Positions 1 through 11,900 of a stretch of 64,000 bases of DNA are shown piece by piece. The stretch lies in NCBI GenBank assembly GCA_023935145.1, contig CM043698.1, positions 16,743,001-16,807,000 of the forward strand. The letters are read 5' to 3'. The position numbers were made by a program, and so were the translations under genes. Positions within the stretch are counted from its first letter, which is position 1. The number at the start of each line of letters is the position of its first letter. This stretch comes from Bretschneidera sinensis. Its lineage: Eukaryota; Streptophyta; Magnoliopsida; Brassicales; Akaniaceae. The notes beneath the pieces were generated by a model, which worked only from the letters and a program-made list of their open reading frames with translations, ran no database searches and was not told where the DNA came from.

Positions 1-3000
1 ATTTCACAAATCACATCCCAAACAAATTGTTTGGTTGATATCGAATATTGAATTCACTAAATGAGTAAAATGCTTATCTTCTGACATTTTTTTTATATAT
101 ATTTTTATTCAGTGTTTAATTTATACCCCATGAATAAATTATGATAATTTTTATATGGATAAATAATGATGATTTTGAAATAAATAATAACTTGGAATGA
201 GTAAATGTCGAAATGTCACTTTCAGAAATTAAAAATAAAAAGTAAAAAAGTGAAAACTTTTTATCTGTATAGCATCACCTCGATAACCACAAAAAAGGTC
301 ACTTGGACTCAATTGGAAGAAGGTAAATCAAGGAACATAACTCGCCTAGTTTGTTACGTACTCATCTCAACTAATCACCTAATACCAATCCTTTAATTTT
401 GTTTTTACTTGAAGTTGTTCCAAAGAAAAATAAGAAAACAATTATAGCGAAAGATGTTAACCTAATCCAACTATTTACTTTTTTGGGTTGTTGACCTAAA
501 ATAGACTTCTGCCTGGTTTGTTCCATATGTTTTGTTTAGGTATTATTTGGTCTAACCAAAATTTCGATTAATAATTGTTAAAATAGTTTTTAATAAAACA
601 ATTGTGAAGTTAAAACATTATTTTGTATTTGGTGAAATAATTATAGAAACAATTATCTTAACATAAATTCATCTTTTTATAAACTCTTTTTACAATTTTT
701 TATTTTTTTCCAAAATTATTTATTAAATGTGTTTAGCCTAATTTATATTTATAAAAAAGAAATAGAAGTGGTTTCATAAAGCCTCCCAAATGGGAAAAAA
801 GCTTCAAATGCAAGTCTATCTATTTATATATACTATTAAACTAGCTGCTTATATATAACCATATATTTAAACATGTTTTGATATATAATTCAACTTATTT
901 AATCTCTTTATATTTTTTTTTCTTATACTCTCAATACCATACTCAAGCTTAACTCCTCACTCTCTTTATCTTTATCTCTCCCTCTCTCTATTTATTTTTT
1001 GGTGAGTTCTTTCCATTTCTATTATTCTTTTTGGTGATTCTGTATTGATTGTTCTTCTCATCTATTAGGATTTATTTGTAGGGTTCGATTTGCTAATCAA
1101 GTTGTAGTAGACTATAGGTTACCAACTATTGTGTTGACATGCTTATAGGTGAAAAAGTAATTTTACTTCTATTAATATATTATTTCGTTACGAAAAACAA
1201 CGCGTGTTGAGATAATAGTAATACAAATTAAAGAATGTGTTATCTTGATAAATTGCATAGATATGATATGTTATTAAAAAAAAATTATACAATTAAGTCA
1301 TTTTTCATTCGCTTAACTTATTGAAATAATTAATCACGCGATTATCTATTTGATGTGCAAGCAAAGCAAAGGTTTTTTTCTTGGGGATCCATTTTATTCT
1401 AAATATTGTGCATCATGATTCTTTTTCTGATATATACAATTGGGTTTGGCATTCCAACGCAAGTTCAATTTCTCTTTTTAACCCATTATATTTGAGTGTA
1501 TATGCAAAACCTTCACGTAAGAAAACATGTTAAAATAAAGAATGTCTAAAAAATAGAACGTAGAACTTGAATCATGAACGGACCTACATTAAAATAAAAT
1601 GACCAATAAAGTATGATTCTAATTCTGCCTTTTAACTCAATTATATCGTATTAAAAAAATAAATGGATGAACAATTATATATAAAAAGCTTAAACTGATA
1701 AAAAATAACCCATTTATAATGTCATTATTCAAACTTGAAAGCATGAACACCGTCGCCTATAACTGTAACTACTACAGCAAATCTTAACCTTTGAATTATA
1801 ACAGCGACATCATATAGAACTATCCCTACAATTTTCTACTCTAAACAGAAGAAAAAAAATATGATACACACATATGTTAGAGATTTTATCTTTGAGTTTA
1901 GCAAAATACATAATTAAAGAATGTAAAATGCCTTAAAAGGTCTTTACGCTGTTGATTTAAGGAACAAACAAGATTTGTTCAGCAGTATCTCAACTGTCAC
2001 TATCAATTAATAATCAAAATTCTCTTACTTTTCCCAAAAGCAATTTATTGTTATCCAAACACAAAGTTTCGTGAAGAAATTGGTATCTTGTACAACTTGA
2101 TTTAAGGTTCATGTTAAGCTAGTAACTGTCATGGGTCATCTAACATTAACAAACAGGACAAAAAAATCATAGAAATAAAAAAGTTCACCATGGATTGAAA
2201 AGATAACCGTGGCGGATCAAATATTATTTTTTGAACAAATTACAATTAGTACACTGTAATTAATATTATTTCAATTTAAGTTTGTGTTTTAAAAAGTTTA
2301 ATTTGAACACCATGATTATTTTCGTTAGCATATAAAAATCAAGATATAAAGAAATTCATGTGCATGACACGTTTTTTCATTTTTCAACACTGACATACGT
2401 TATTTATCATAATTTCTTTTCAGTTCTCTAAATATAATAGTATTAAAACTTCAAATCTTTTGTCATATCAAGTTAGTATAATCTTAACCATAGGTTTCAA
2501 AAAAAAAATATATAGGATACTCAAATTGATTTTTTTTTAAAAATACAGTGAATTAAATTAATATAATCATAATCACGAGATACTCTTATTAAACTTTTTA
2601 ACAAGCATGAACATAAATTAGTATAGCTTTATCCATACAATCTTAATTCATAATTTTCACTTATATTTAATATTTTAAATTTTGAGCTCTCAATTTTAAT
2701 TTTGAAAAGATGGAAGAAAAAATTAAAAAAAGATACTTAAATCTTAAAGAAAAATTACAGTATAATTTTATCCAAATGAAATAAAAAAATGTCAATAACT
2801 TCAAGTTCCAAAAGATCCAAAAAAAAAATAAGTATTGAATTAAGTCTAGGAGATTCTTACCTGCATCGTGTGTAAAAATGTATTTTTATACCGGAGTAAA
2901 AACTCAACCGATAATTTTTAAAAACTTTATTGATAACATTAATCGAATATATCTAAATTTTACTAACAAAGATTTTAAAATTATCAATCAAATTTTTATC

Positions 3001-5530
3001 CAACATAAAAATAAATTTTACACAAGATATATGTAAAAAAAATAATCGCTAGGCCCGCGGTCTCTTTATGCATGCAACTTGATAAAATTATATCACATCC
3101 TTAAATTTTCAAATAAAAAAAATTCGGTACAAGTCACTGTTAAACGATCAGGTCATTCTGATTTGACTATGGAATTGTTGATTATCTTTTCTGTAAGCAA
3201 CAGCTAATAGCCTAACAACAATAAAAAAGAATCGTCAAAGTGTTTGATGAGAATTTGAATGTTTCATGTGGAAATCTTGAGCCACCGCTTTGAGTATTAT
3301 CCTAAGTTTTTATTAATTTATTATAATATAAATCAATAATGCCAACTTCTCTTTTAAATAAATAAAAAATCTGATCTAAATAATTATTTTTATTTATAAA
3401 TTAATTTTTTATTTGAAGAGTGATATTTTTCTCCTACAAAATAGAATAATGTTTTTTTCTTTCTAATTAATAGAGATTTTTCATTGGAAAAACTATACAT
3501 GTCTAGTTTAACTGATATTATTTGCTTGAAATTGTTGACGGACACAACATTTAACAAAATTGAAAGTCTGAAACTAAATTTTTAAAGATTAATTTAGATT
3601 TCGAAGCAAATATTGAGGACCAAACCTTAAATTTTAAATTTATCTTTCAAGTTGACTTTACCATTATAAGATTTTTAGCTTGTAGAAACTTTTGACAAAG
3701 ACAGCCGTGATTACAACAAAATCTGCCCCCTCCCCCAAAGAAAGGAAAAAAGAAACAAAAAAATGCCATCACACTCTCTCTATGTAGAATAGGGTAAAAG
3801 CACAATATGTATACTAATTTTTTTATGTCTGTCATTTATATTGAGGCTATTAATAAAGCATATTAAAATAAATTTGACTCTTTTGAGGATTAACAAGCAT
3901 GCTGGTGTCTTTTTTTTTCCAGAAATCTTTTTAGGTCAGGCATGACCCTTTATGGTTTGTAACAACTTGTTGTAGGGCCATGAGTGGCAAGATTAGAGTA
4001 CTTATTAAGGGCATATATGTCCCTTTTTTTTCTTTGATTATGGTTTTCTTTACACTTTATGGACCACTGCTTTAAGCCGAAAGCAGAACGAAGACCCATT
4101 TCCAGGTAATTGAAGTAAATTAACAGAGCCCAAAAAATAAAGTAAAAATATTGGAATAAAAAACCTTAGATATGAAACTAATAAAAAATGAGAAGACCAC
4201 GAAGATAATAAAAATTAGATAAATTATATTGTATTATTTTTAAGTTTATTAAAATAATATTAACGTATTAAATCATTTTAAAATTTATGATTGATCTTAA
4301 AACATTAATAATTCTATTTATTTTAAAATTATTTATTTGAAATGTTAGGCTATATAATTTTATAAAAAAACAATAAAATTTTTCGTTTAAAATATTTAAT
4401 TTTCTTTTATGATTTTTATTTATTTGAGGATGTGATAAATAATGATACCATAATATTTTTTTAAAAATAAAATATATAAAATAAAATTTGTTTTATACCG
4501 TATAATAGTATATAAATCCATTTAAAGTATACTTTGAACAATTTTCGAAAAAGAATGATGATAGTTTTTATAAAAAATTCTAAAAAATTCTTTGTTAAAT
4601 ATGTTTCATCCATGATACTTCTATTTCTTAAAAGGTAACTTTTATGATACATAATGGTACTTTGGTCATCATGAAAAATAATATCCAATTAAAATTTTGA
4701 TTCTTTAAAGAAATTCATTTTGGGGTTGCTTGATGGTGAAAATTAAAGTTTTGAAGTGAATCGTGAGTTTTAAAAAAATTTGATATATCAGTGTTATTTC
4801 AGTAATTTTAAAAGTTATGCAATGTAATTTTTTCTAAAAAATAATTTAAAAAAAACATTGGATAAACAAAACAAAATGTGACAGAAAATTTAAAAAATTT
4901 TGTTTCTATTTTTTCATATACATCATGGGCATTTTAGATAATTTCACTTTCATGTATTTTGCACATGTAAAAAATTAAAGATGTACCCTAAAAATACGAA
5001 GACAATCATAGAGATTAAAAGGGTTCCGATTTTTATTTATTAAAAAAAAGTCCCTACTTGTAACTTGTAAGGTACATGTATCCTATATCAGAAGACATCT
5101 TTGATGCATTGAACCATCGGACATATGATTCCAAAATTTGATCCAAAGTAATCATTAAGATTGAGGCAAGAAATTTATTTGAAGGATTTTTCCTCCAGAT
5201 TATTCTCGCATGATATGACATATCATATGGTATGCAACTCTCAATGGACCTTTGTCCCCTTAGTTTTCCACTTGTTATTTTCTTCTTTCTTCTTTTGATA
5301 AAATCTTCTTGTTATTTTCTAGTTTAATTAAGTTGATAAACTCATAAATAACATTCTCAATTTTGTTTTTAAGCTCTCATAGATGCAATTGGATGAAATC
5401 GTAACTTGGGATGGGTCCAAAACCTACATTTAGCAATTGAAGTTCCAAAATTGTATTGTAATTGAGGAATTTAGTCATGTAATTTAGGGCAATTTTCATT
5501 ATATTTTATTATCAAAAAGTATCTATCCTT
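1..5530. other. gene-free AT-rich intergenic DNA
   Basis: No open frame here resembles a protein family and no tRNA or rRNA is recognisable. The few frames of about 60 codons are composed of homopolymer and AT-rich runs. The stretch holds poly-A/poly-T tracts and, at about 1000-1180, a segment that recurs near 44862-45040 (listed separately). A pyrimidine-rich run at about 950-1020 precedes that segment. Nothing else can be assigned. Confidence 0.7.
1000..1180 (+). repeat. dispersed non-coding repeat, copy A
   Basis: Starting at GGTGAGTTC, this segment aligns by eye with 44862-45040. Shared landmarks in the same order are a TTGATTGTTCTTCT block, a TTAGG or AGGGTTT block, a TTTGCT-TATCAA block and a GCTTATAGGTGAAAA-like block. 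The upstream parts of both copies are CT-rich and carry a TATACTATTAA motif (about 830 and 44514), but align less well. This marks a dispersed family. The TCTATACTATTAA-like start resembles some plant Helitron 5' ends, which is inference only. Confidence 0.5.
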
Positions 5531-6455
5531 TAAGCTCGAGTGCACGGTGCACTCAAATTTCAAGTTGTATGATCAACATCCAACTATATACCTAATCCTT
5601 GAAAGATGGAGCGCATCATATACTTAAAGCCTACTAAAATTTATCCCTTTTAGACAGAAAAAAAAAATGATGTGTTTGCGCTTGAGCTTGATTAAGCTAT
5701 TATGGTTAGGTTCGGATGTCCAGATTAAAATCATGTTGGTTTAAATTTTACATTGAAATTGACATGGGTTTGGTAATGGAATTGATGTGTTTACAAAACT
5801 ATCATTGGTAAGACAAACACGGCTGCTTATTCAAAATTAAATTGGTAATATCTCAGTAAAATATAAAAGAGACTGATTTAAGCTGCCCAGTTTAAAGTCA
5901 TGTTGCCAAACATGGTCTATATTGACATTAGAGGTAGACTCCAACCAAATTGAGTTCGAATACTGAGAAGGTATTTGAGCTAGACTCAACCTTAAATGAA
6001 CAGGCTCAAGTTTGAGCTTAAGTTCGAATCGAGCTTGAAAATTGGATTCGAGCTCGAGCTCAATAAATCTTATGCTCGATTTGAGCTTGATAACGAACGA
6101 ATCTATTCGAGTCTAAGCTCGAGCTCGAGCCTAAGTCTTGGATTATCCATTCGAGTTCGAACCTAAGCCTTGGATTGCCCATTCGAGCTCGAGCTCAAGC
6201 TTGAACTATAATTTTAATAAATAAAAATATTAAATAAATATTGATTCGAGCTAGAGCTTAATAATACCTTATCGAATTGTTTAAGAGCTTTTCGAGCCGA
6301 ACCTTAAAGTATTTGAACTTATTTTTCATGTTTGAGTTTGATCTATCCGAGCTCAAACTTGAATAGTTCGATAAAAAGCTCGATTCCAACCCTAATCGAT
6401 ATTCAAAGGTTGAACCGATTATTGAAAGATTGAGTGCACTGTGCACTTGAACTTA
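5531..6455. mobile_element. putative non-autonomous DNA element with inverted ends, rich in AGCTCGAG
   Basis: The left end (5531-5564) and the reverse complement of the right end (about 6422-6455) match with only a few differences over roughly 30 bases. Both carry a GTGCAC-N-GTGCAC palindrome, and matching bases on either side of it support an inverted rather than merely palindromic relation. The interior from about 5990 to 6390 is a dense array of degenerate GAGCTCGAGC, TTCGAGC and GAGCTTGA words on both strands. No transposase is encoded. I could not find a clear target-site duplication, so the element limits are uncertain. Confidence 0.45.
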
Positions 6456-6989
6456 CTGAAAAATTATCTTGGGTTGAAGCCAAACCCTAATATTTATCAT
6501 TATTCTCCATCAACAGTGACATTCGTTAGAAACAAAACAATCAAATGATTATTCCTTAGGTGAAATCAATTGAAAAATAATTACCATTTCTATCTATCAT
6601 TGCTTTGACATTACTAATATGAATACAAGAAAATGACTAGTGAAATAAATAAATAAACAATTAGCAATGCAATTATATAATGTAATCTCTTATTTAATAA
6701 ATTTACTCAAACCCCAAATGATGGGCAGTCATGTGCAAGCACAACCATAGCCACCATAGCCCATGCACTTGCCTTTTCATGTCTCATTGGTGCCTCAACA
6801 TGTTCTTTTTTAACTTTCTTTTTCATGTTTAATTAATATTTATGACAAAAAAAGGGTCCGATCCAAAATTAATTAAAAGGAACTGCAAAAAGTTTTGGCT
6901 ATTTTCCAAATTGGTATTAATTGTTTTGGAACAAGAATGGTCCAAAAATGATGTTTGTCATGTCAGAAAATTTAAATGAATCAATGTTT

Positions 6990-6994
<5 letters not shown>
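6456..6994. other. gene-free spacer
   Basis: AT-rich spacer between the 0.9-kb inverted-end element and the (TA)n tract. I see no coding or structural signal in it. Confidence 0.6.

Positions 6995-7026
<32 letters not shown>
6995..7026. repeat. (TA)n microsatellite
   Basis: About 16 uninterrupted TA dinucleotides followed by a short CA/TA tail. Simple repeat with no coding content. Confidence 0.95.
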
Positions 7027-7036
<10 letters not shown>

Positions 7037-7254
7037 TATAGTAAGAATATATAATATATGATTTTCTCACCGATTCTATTTTTGTTTGGTTTGTAGGATT
7101 ATTGGAGTTGACATTGGATACCATAGCAGATTTGTTTACAAGGAGGCAGAGGAATATGGGGAAGACAAGGGACCTGGAGTCTGAATACTTGTCTGACTGT
7201 ATATTAATATGCATTTAGAAAAGACTTCACCATATATTCATAAACGAAGGCTAC

Positions 7255-7612
7255 ATTGTAAATTTGATCTTTTTTCTTAAGGATAGATTACAATTTGGTA
7301 TTTGAACTCAGAAAAGTAATAATTAAATCTTTTAAATTAAAAAAATATTGCAATTGAATCATTTTGATCAAATTAAATGGTTAAATTAGATTGTAATCTA
7401 ACAAATTTTAAACTAGAAGATAAAAAAAAAAAATTTTGTTATTCCATTTAAAATTGATCAGATTGTTGTCTAATTTAACCGTTTGATTTGCTTAAAATTG
7501 ATCAAAAGAACTCAATTGTAATCATTTTCTTAAGTTAAAAGACTCGATTGTTACATTTCTAAGTTTAATGACCAAATTGTAACCACCCTCAAAATAAGAC
7601 CAAATTTACAAT
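7255..7612. repeat. long fold-back (MITE-like) inverted repeat
   Basis: The left arm starts ATTGTAAATTTGATCTT and the right arm ends with its near complement (CAAATTTACAAT). Pairing continues inward through a TTACAATTTGG block, an A-rich TTAAATCTTTTAA-like block, a CAATTGA block, a TTTTGATCAA block and a GGTTAAATTAGA block to a poly-A/T centre near 7430. The two arms of about 175 bases account for nearly the whole unit, which would fold into one imperfect hairpin. It has no coding capacity. Such fold-back units with alternating ACAATTTGG and CAATTGAGT words are common in eudicot intergenic DNA. Confidence 0.7.
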
Positions 7613-8903
7613 TTGACCAAAAATGATTTAAGTAAACATAGTTTTGCAGGAAAGATGATGAACAAAAAAAATATGTTTCTTCCCCTCCCCTAAAAAAAAA
7701 AGGTTTCTAACATTTGGGATTCTTATCAAACCAATAAACAACTGAGACTTTTCATTCCTTAAATTAATGAAAGCATGGATCAATTAAATTTTACCAAAAA
7801 TCAAAATTTTATCATGATGTAACATGTCAAGAACATGAAAAATAAATCTAATTGAACTAATGATAACGGTTAAGTTCAATTCGTAGCCACACTCTTCTTC
7901 TAAATTGTAATTAATTAACAAAAAAAAAAATTGAACCAATTATCTTACTGATCAAATTCACAAAATTTATATAAAAAAAATTCAGATTTAGAATAGCAGC
8001 AATTTTTTATCGAGATTCCTAAAAATTAACTATGAATTAATTTTTATAGCTGCATATACTTATTAGCTATAATTCTAAATGAAATGAATTTAAAGAGCAT
8101 TTGTGTTAAAAAAATAAAATCAATGTTTAATCAACAAAACCAACCTCCTGAAATATAGTACTCACACATGGGTACAAAACCAAGAGATGCTTATTTACAA
8201 TGAAGAGCAATTTAGTTAAGTATTGCAACATTACTATTTTGAGTTCCTAGGGTGAAGTTCCTCACTGAAGAAAACTTCCTTAAGAGTGAAAATTACAGAG
8301 AAGTAGCACTCTTAAGTGAGCTGCAAATTTAAAATAACTTCAAAACTACCAAATTTTATCCTCTAGTCAAGTTTGGCTTCAAGTAATAACCTCTGCATGA
8401 TAGGCTACTACTATTCAGCATGCTCTTCCGTAACCAATTTTTCGGCGGGATTTAGCAGCACAACCTACTGTCGGCTGGTTCGTAATCATCAAGCAAAAGT
8501 CATAGTTACCTGTGGGCTGTGGCAGACATCGAATGCATCCTTTGACTTTGGATTCCACATTCATCACTTAGTAAATCTAACACAGGTTGGACTTCTCCAA
8601 TCAGAGTGAACTAGTATATGCACAATCTTATAAAGCTGCAGAAGCATAATAAGAAGAGTATTAATGATTAAACATAACAGAGACCATGTGAATTCTTATG
8701 ACTTAAATATAATTGAACAAAATATGAGTTCCCTAATGGCTCTGACATCATAGAAGTATCCTCACAAGTTTTGCACCAAACTGGGATTTGCAGTTGAAAC
8801 ACTCGGCCATCATCGACCTACACTCTATGGAACCCTCAAATCAAAATTGAGCTTATATTTGCCTGACATTAATCACAACAAAATCAACCAAAAGAACTCC
8901 TTT
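7613..8903. other. spacer and probable 3' UTR of the downstream minus-strand gene
   Basis: The base composition becomes more balanced from about 8150 to 8903, just downstream of the PDE327-type stop codon on the minus strand. This fits a 3' UTR, but no polyadenylation signal could be chosen with confidence. Short open frames in this interval match no family I recognise. 7613-8150 is AT-rich with nothing identifiable. Confidence 0.4.
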
Positions 8904-11900
8904 TCAGTACTTCGCAAATCCAGAAACCTGAGCCTTCCCCAGAACTGATTCTATGCTCCCATGAAATAAGTCAAAATCTTTTGCCATGGCAAAACCTGCA
9001 TACATGCCATCAACTGCTGCACTTACAATCCCACCAGCATAACCGGCTCCTTCACCAACTGGGTAGAGCCCTTTTAATGATGTGCTCTCATATGTGTCAC
9101 TGCTGCGGGGAATCTGAACGGGAGAGCTACTTCTAGTCTGGAAGCAAGAGTGGAAATTTATAGAGGTTGTTGAGGATTGATTGATAAAGTAAATAAACTA
9201 CTATCTATTGACACTTCAAATATAAATTTTCAACCAATACTATAGGAACACAAAAGAGAAAAGGAATATGTTGAAGAGAATTTCATTAATTATAAAAAAT
9301 CACACTCAATAAGATACCAAAACTATAAAGAAAAAATGAACAGTAATATAGCAGCAGCAGATAGGATACCTCTACTCCATGAAGAAGGGCATCCTTTGAG
9401 ATAAATCCTGGTAACTGTAAGTTCCATGGATGGGAGAAAAAGAAAGGCATATAACATTTAGTTTTAGAAATTTCTCAAGATAGCAAGTGTAGGTCAGTGA
9501 ATGAAGGAGAAATAAATTAGTACCTCTTTGTCAAACATTGAGATCGAGTACCGCAAAGCATCTGTTATATAAGCCGGAAACAACTCATGAAGATTTGCAG
9601 CCTTTACTCCTAGCCGATAGCTTGATGGCGGCACAGATGTCACTGACAAAACAAGACAAGTCAAGGAAGACAAAATCTTAAAAGTAAAACAACTCTGCAA
9701 ATGAAATAGAAGTCCTACCTGATAATTTGTTTTCCAGAAAATCAGTAACTGTCTGCACAGGTACTACAAAATTTCCCCCTCCCATTGTAGCTGCTCTTCG
9801 CTCAAATTCTCTCTAAATAAAGAATAGAAAATGAAACAACGTTAATATGAACGATCAGTAAGAAGTATCAGCCTTTGAAGAACCCACCATTAGAAATTTG
9901 GTGGAAACACAGATTTCAACCAGGCCAGAAAGCCACTTGATATAATCTGGAACTATTAGATCTAACTTCTATGGCAGAATGTAAATGGACACGAAAATTG
10001 CAAGAGTGAAAACAGAAATATTATTGTTCTTCATTTCTTAACAGAAATATGTGGTCATGTGAATGGAAGTCAGTCTGTATGATCAACCTACAGAAATTTG
10101 ATTCATATCAAATTTAAAGCGGTATAACAAATATCACAGCAAAGAACTGATTAAATAAATAACGTGAATGTAGAATACTAAAGGTAACAACAGAAAGCCT
10201 TACCTGAAACTCGACCCCAGCAAGAGGTCCACGAAAATTCAACATATCAAAATCCTTTGATGAGACAGTAACAACAAGTGCAGCATTAGCCCATCTTGAT
10301 GATCGACGAGAAAATGACATGCCATTGATACAGAGTTCTGATGGATTTGTACTGGTGAGAACAACCTGCAACTCTAAGTTTAAGTGACACCATCAGTGAA
10401 ACATGTTCTAGGAAAGTTTCTTAATAGTTATGATGGTTTCTGAAACTTCCCGCGCCAATTTCATAAGACCTAATTAACCCAACCAAATTAAGAAGGTAAA
10501 TTCCTGTCAGAGTAGTCCTGGACTACACTGCAGAGATTCACTTTACCATTTACAACCTTATCCACATTGATTGGAACTAATTAAATCGACAATCCTTATT
10601 AAAGTAGTTAATGAGAAATTAAAAAATTTCTCATTCATGCAAATTTAGCTAATGGCATTCTGAGGAAATCCTCCAGATGGATAATTATGTATCTGTGGAA
10701 CAGTTTGGTGCAATGAGAGGCAAGAATATCTTTTTTAATTGTTAAAACCCACACACACGCCTTGAACTCCTGTCCACTTAGTGGGCAGAGAAGTGTCCTT
10801 ACCAACGATCCAAAGCGTGCAGGACAAGAAGCAATAACATCTTAACTCTTAGAGGAAATTTTCAAAAGTATAATTAAAATGCACACTTTAAAGAAAAGTA
10901 ACCAAAGAAGAACCATACCTGTCCACCAGGGCACATACAGAAGGAATAGCAACCACGACTTGCAGCCCCTGAATTATAGTGAGAGTCCCCATCCTCGCCG
11001 TTGACATACTGGACAACCTTATAATCTGCTACAGGTACTTTTCCACGTCCATTCCGAACCTCATTAGCCAATCCAGAATACTACACATTTGTTTAAATTA
11101 GGTTGTTTGAATCATTTTTTGAATCAGAATTAAGTTTTTTGAATCTTGATCACATGAACTTTTTGTGACAGCAGCAAACAGTTTTACGAAACTTATCAAA
11201 AAAAATTAATATTATGTCTGAGGCTAGGCTGGGAACTCAACAAAGGATCCTTACAAAAAAAAAGATTAGATAATTCTATTGCTCCAAATACCTACTGTGG
11301 TGAAACAACCGAGTTTGATCTAGCATTGTTAGGGATAGCAATATATTTTTTTCCTCAATAGAAGAAAAAAGAAGTGCCAAGTCAACTCTTGTTCTATATA
11401 AGTCCAGTAAACTTGTTCGAATGGGATAAGTCAAGATATTAAACGTGCTGTTTGTGATGGATATAGAGAACCTCTCAGGCATCGACAGGGATGAAATATA
11501 GGGTTCAATAGTTGTGGTTCAGTTGTTCAAAAGTAGATGGAAATATGCAAAAAGAAAAACAGTATTCTTCTCTAGTTCAATAGGATAACAGTAAATCTTA
11601 GAGACACTGCCATTACATGGATGCTAATTTGGTAAACATTTTTATTTTAGTTCATTATATTAACAAGTAAAAGCAGAATGAAATTGACTGAAAATGAGTT
11701 CATGGACAACAATAAGTTCAGAACAAATTAATAATTTCAATCATGCGTTGATTAATGTACAGACCAGAAATGGAATACGTAACCAACCTGTATACTGTTT
11801 ATTAGCTCTTGAGGATGCTCAATTCGCAAACCAACCTGTTCAGCCAAGTAGGTCACCATCAAAATAACAAAAATTTCCCAAGCTCAAGCCCTATTACAGC

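Noticed and set aside
4461..4688. 75-codon minus frame
   Set aside because: AT-rich hydrophobic composition, no homologue recognised, in a region with no other gene signal.
8373..8609. 78-codon plus-strand frame downstream of the PDE327-like stop
   Set aside because: It has no ATG at the frame start, no recognisable domain, and lies in the likely 3' UTR of the minus-strand gene.
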